Source of the DNA: CAZSDW01 sp964605705
GTDB lineage: Bacteria > Fidelibacterota > UBA2242
DNA: 64,000 nt
Assembly: GCA_964605705.1 (NCBI GenBank)
Contig: CAZSDW010000003.1
Span: 1-64,000, forward strand
Reading direction: 5' to 3'
In this document: positions 61,633 through 64,000 of the stretch, in pieces
Layout: every line of letters begins with the position of its first letter
Numbering within the stretch: position 1 is the stretch's first letter
The notes under the pieces: generated by a model
Told to the model about the DNA's origin: nothing
The model's database searches: none
What the model saw: the letters and a program-made list of their open reading frames with translations, nothing else
Program-made: the position numbers and the translations under genes

Positions 61633-64000
61633 ATGAAAATGACAAAGAAAACGGAACATATCGACGAAACTACCCCGGTCATGCGCCAGTTCAGCGCGGT
61701 CAAATCCAAGTATCCTGACGCGCTGCTTCTGTTTCGGATGGGTGATTTTTACGAGACCTTTCGGGAAGATGCCAAAATTGCGGCAAAAATCCTGAATATT
61801 ACCCTGACCAAACGGGCAAACGGCAAAGCCGCAACTGTGCCGCTGGCGGGTTTTCCTTATCATGCCCTGGATAATTACCTCCATAAACTGATCCGGGCAG
61901 GCTTGAAGGTTGCCATCTGTGAACAGGTGGAAGATCCGAAACTGGCGAAAGGAATTGTCAAACGGGAGGTAGTTGAGCTGGTCACGCCCGGCACTGCCAT
62001 TACCGATAATTATCTCGAAAAAGAAAAGAATAATTACCTGGTGTCAGTAATATTCAATGAAACGGATGCCGGGATTGCGGTCATCGATGTATCGACCGGT
62101 GAATTTTATCTCAGCGAAACCGCACTGTCCCGCATGAAAGAGACGGTCATGGCGCTGCAGCCTTCGGAAATTCTCTGTCCCGAAGGGCAGCAGAAGGAAA
62201 TCAACGCGCTGTTCGAAAACCAGGTTTTGCGGGTAACAGCGATGGAGGATTTTTTCTATTCCCGTGAAATGGCATACGAAACGCTGACCAATCATTTTCG
62301 CACCCGGTCGTTGAAAGGATTTGGCTGCGAGAAAGCTAACCTGGGGATTATGGCAGCGGGACCGATTATCAGTTACCTGCGCCAGAACCATCAAACCAAC
62401 CTGGAACATATTTCGAGTTTGCGCCTGCAGAGCGACCGGGATGTTGTCCTGATCGACGAATTTACCCAGCGCAACCTGGAACTTTTTCGCAGTATGCAGA
62501 CCGGCGGTGAACGGGGCACTTTATTCAACGTCATCAATGAAACCGTGACGCCTGCGGGCAGCCGCCTGCTGGTCAAGTGGATGCGTGCGCCGGTGCAAAT
62601 TATCCCGGCGATCAAACAGCGCCACGACCGGGTGACGTATTTTTATGAAAATCATGATAACCGCAATGGACTGCGCAAGGTACTGGGGAAATCCAGCGAT
62701 CTTGAGCGCCTGCTGTCACGTCTGACGACAAACCGGGCGGGCGCCCGGGAATTGAATTCCATGAAAACCACCTTGGAACTCATCCCCGATCTGAGCAATC
62801 GCCTGGATGATAAAATATTCAATGAATTAAAAAAACAGCTTAATCCCTTGCCTCGGTTGGTGAAGCTACTTAATGACGCCATCAAGGATCAGGATGTGCC
62901 GTTGTCAATTCGTGAGGGCGGGTTCATTAAGGATGGCTATTCCAAAGAGCTGGATGAATACCGATATATCATTCGGCATGGCAAAGAGTGGATCCTGCAG
63001 ATGCAAGCCAAGGAACGGGAAGCGCTGGGTATTCCGACATTGAAAGTCGGTTATAATAAAGTTTTCGGGTATTATATTGATATTACAAAACCCCATGTGG
63101 ATAAAGTTCCGGAAACCTATATTCGCAAACAAACCCTGGTCAATTCCGAGCGTTTTATCACGCCGGAGCTGAAGGAGTATGAAGAAAAGTTGCTGAATGC
63201 CGAAGATAAAATGGCAACGCTGGAGTATGAGCTGTTCCAGATAATTCGTGAACAGGTGCTGAAAAATATCGTCAATATTCAGCAGAATGCCATGATTTTA
63301 GCAGAGCTGGATGTCTTGAGCAACCTTGCTCACATAGCCGACCGTAATAATTATACCTGCCCGGAAATGACCGACAGCAGCCGGATTTTTATAAAAAACG
63401 GGCGGCATCCGGTGGTGGAATCACTGTTGCCGCCGGGCGAAAAATTTATTCCCAACGACACCGATGTGGATAATAGGAGCGACCAGATTTTGATCATTAC
63501 CGGTCCCAATATGGCAGGGAAATCGACCTATTTACGCCAGGTTGGCATTATCGTACTGCTGGCGCAGATGGGCAGTTTTATCCCGGCGGAAGAGGCGTCG
63601 ATTGGCGTAGTCGATAAAATTTTTACGCGCGTGGGCGCCAGCGATAATCTTGCCGCCGGTGAATCGACTTTCCTGATGGAAATGAACGAAACCGCTAATA
63701 TTCTCAACAATGTCACGCCCCGTTCGCTGATTCTGCTCGATGAGATCGGACGGGGAACCTCGACTTATGACGGCATGTCCATCGCCTGGGCGGTGACGGA
63801 ATATCTGCACCAGCATAAGGAGGTGGCTGCTAAAACGCTGTTCGCGACCCATTATCATGAACTGACCGAGCTGGAGAAAATCCTGAACCGGGTCAAAAAT
63901 CTGAATGTTGCGGTCAAGGAATACGGTGACCGGGTAGTCTTTTTACGGAAAATCATTCCCGGCGGTTGCGACAAGAGTTATGGCATTCATGTAGCGCAGA
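61633..64000 (+). CDS. mutS: DNA mismatch repair protein MutS (3' end beyond window)
   Basis: At least 789 residues, open at the right edge. The mismatch-reading N-terminal domain has the family start (LLFRMGDFYETF near 34-45, the Phe-X-Glu wedge). Connector, lever and clamp domains follow. The ATPase has Walker A TGPNMAGKST, Walker B LLDEIGRGTSTYDG and the His switch in FATHYHELT. About 60-80 residues are probably missing. The start is ATG 61633 (AGAGCC upstream); a second ATG at 61639 is possible. Confidence 0.97.
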   Translation, partial: MKMTKKTEHIDETTPVMRQFSAVKSKYPDALLLFRMGDFYETFREDAKIAAKILNITLTKRANGKAATVPLAGFPYHALDNYLHKLIRAGLKVAICEQVEDPKLAKGIVKREVVELVTPGTAITDNYLEKEKNNYLVSVIFNETDAGIAVIDVSTGEFYLSETALSRMKETVMALQPSEILCPEGQQKEINALFENQVLRVTAMEDFFYSREMAYETLTNHFRTRSLKGFGCEKANLGIMAAGPIISYLRQNHQTNLEHISSLRLQSDRDVVLIDEFTQRNLELFRSMQTGGERGTLFNVINETVTPAGSRLLVKWMRAPVQIIPAIKQRHDRVTYFYENHDNRNGLRKVLGKSSDLERLLSRLTTNRAGARELNSMKTTLELIPDLSNRLDDKIFNELKKQLNPLPRLVKLLNDAIKDQDVPLSIREGGFIKDGYSKELDEYRYIIRHGKEWILQMQAKEREALGIPTLKVGYNKVFGYYIDITKPHVDKVPETYIRKQTLVNSERFITPELKEYEEKLLNAEDKMATLEYELFQIIREQVLKNIVNIQQNAMILAELDVLSNLAHIADRNNYTCPEMTDSSRIFIKNGRHPVVESLLPPGEKFIPNDTDVDNRSDQILIITGPNMAGKSTYLRQVGIIVLLAQMGSFIPAEEASIGVVDKIFTRVGASDNLAAGESTFLMEMNETANILNNVTPRSLILLDEIGRGTSTYDGMSIAWAVTEYLHQHKEVAAKTLFATHYHELTELEKILNRVKNLNVAVKEYGDRVVFLRKIIPGGCDKSYGIHVAQ

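Noticed and set aside
1..64000. tRNA, rRNA and CRISPR arrays
   Set aside because: Gaps were scanned by eye for T-loop sequences, cloverleaf arms and regular repeats; none found.

Overview
The window is a gene-dense stretch of about 64 kb from a Gram-negative (diderm) bacterium, moderate in GC. The likely origin is the FCB superphylum, for example a Calditrichota-, Marinimicrobia- or KSB1-like lineage. Evidence seen here: a Kdo/LPS block (kdsB, kdsA, kdsC, kdsD, lptC, lptB), an LpxL-type acyltransferase, a TonB-dependent receptor, many lipoproteins, and a secreted protein ending in a type IX secretion (T9SS) sorting domain. The lineage is inferred from these features, not proven. No tRNA, rRNA or CRISPR array was found.

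Layout. 1-5.8 kb: a transposase remnant, an orphan response regulator, a minus-strand trio (AONS/serine-palmitoyltransferase-like enzyme, acetoacetate-decarboxylase-like protein, SDR), a decayed gene fragment, an outer-membrane protein, and a hemerythrin-like protein behind a Fur-like palindrome. 6-13.8 kb: lipoprotein, TonB receptor, MoxR/DUF58 pair, TPR lipoprotein, and a PfkB kinase with mtnA. 13.8-20.5 kb: Nudix, mnmA, panB, panC, an envelope protein, a LytR_C protein, rsfS and argS. 20.8-22.7 kb: a secreted beta-propeller/T9SS protein followed by REP-like hairpins. 23-35.3 kb: one long plus-strand run of Kdo synthesis, LPS transport, rpoN, hflKC, hslVU and argF. 35.3-39 kb: a minus-strand operon with an lspA-like gene, a lipoprotein, UPF0316, a PLP enzyme and a CYTH protein. 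39-45.8 kb: TPR protein, glycoside-hydrolase-like lipoprotein, MltB-like transglycosylase, amidohydrolase and BaeRF-like protein. 45.9-53.8 kb: an eight-gene operon bounded by a promoter and a strong terminator. 53.8-64 kb: TPR protein, ispG, a small secreted protein, an LpxL-like acyltransferase, a TsaC/Sua5 protein, selA, selB and the start of mutS, which runs off the edge.

The most remarkable unit is the operon at 46002-53766. It joins a MotA/MotB ion-driven stator to a shortened FliF-like protein (only the RBM3/collar part, a periplasmic coiled coil and a FliG-binding-like tail) and a full FliG homologue. Upstream in the same operon are an FxLYD lipoprotein, two CpoB/YbgF-like periplasmic proteins and a putative outer-membrane barrel/coiled-coil/TPR protein. 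No flagellar rod, hook, filament or export gene is present in the window. This looks like a flagellar-type rotary motor re-used to act on the cell envelope or surface (inference).

Other points of interest are enzymes with changed key residues: a hemerythrin-like protein with Asn for the first His ligand, an LspA-like protein with Glu for a catalytic Asp, and an amidohydrolase with Glu for the last metal-site Asp. HslV carries a 16-residue leader before its catalytic Thr, and a 44-codon gene is coupled to kdsB.
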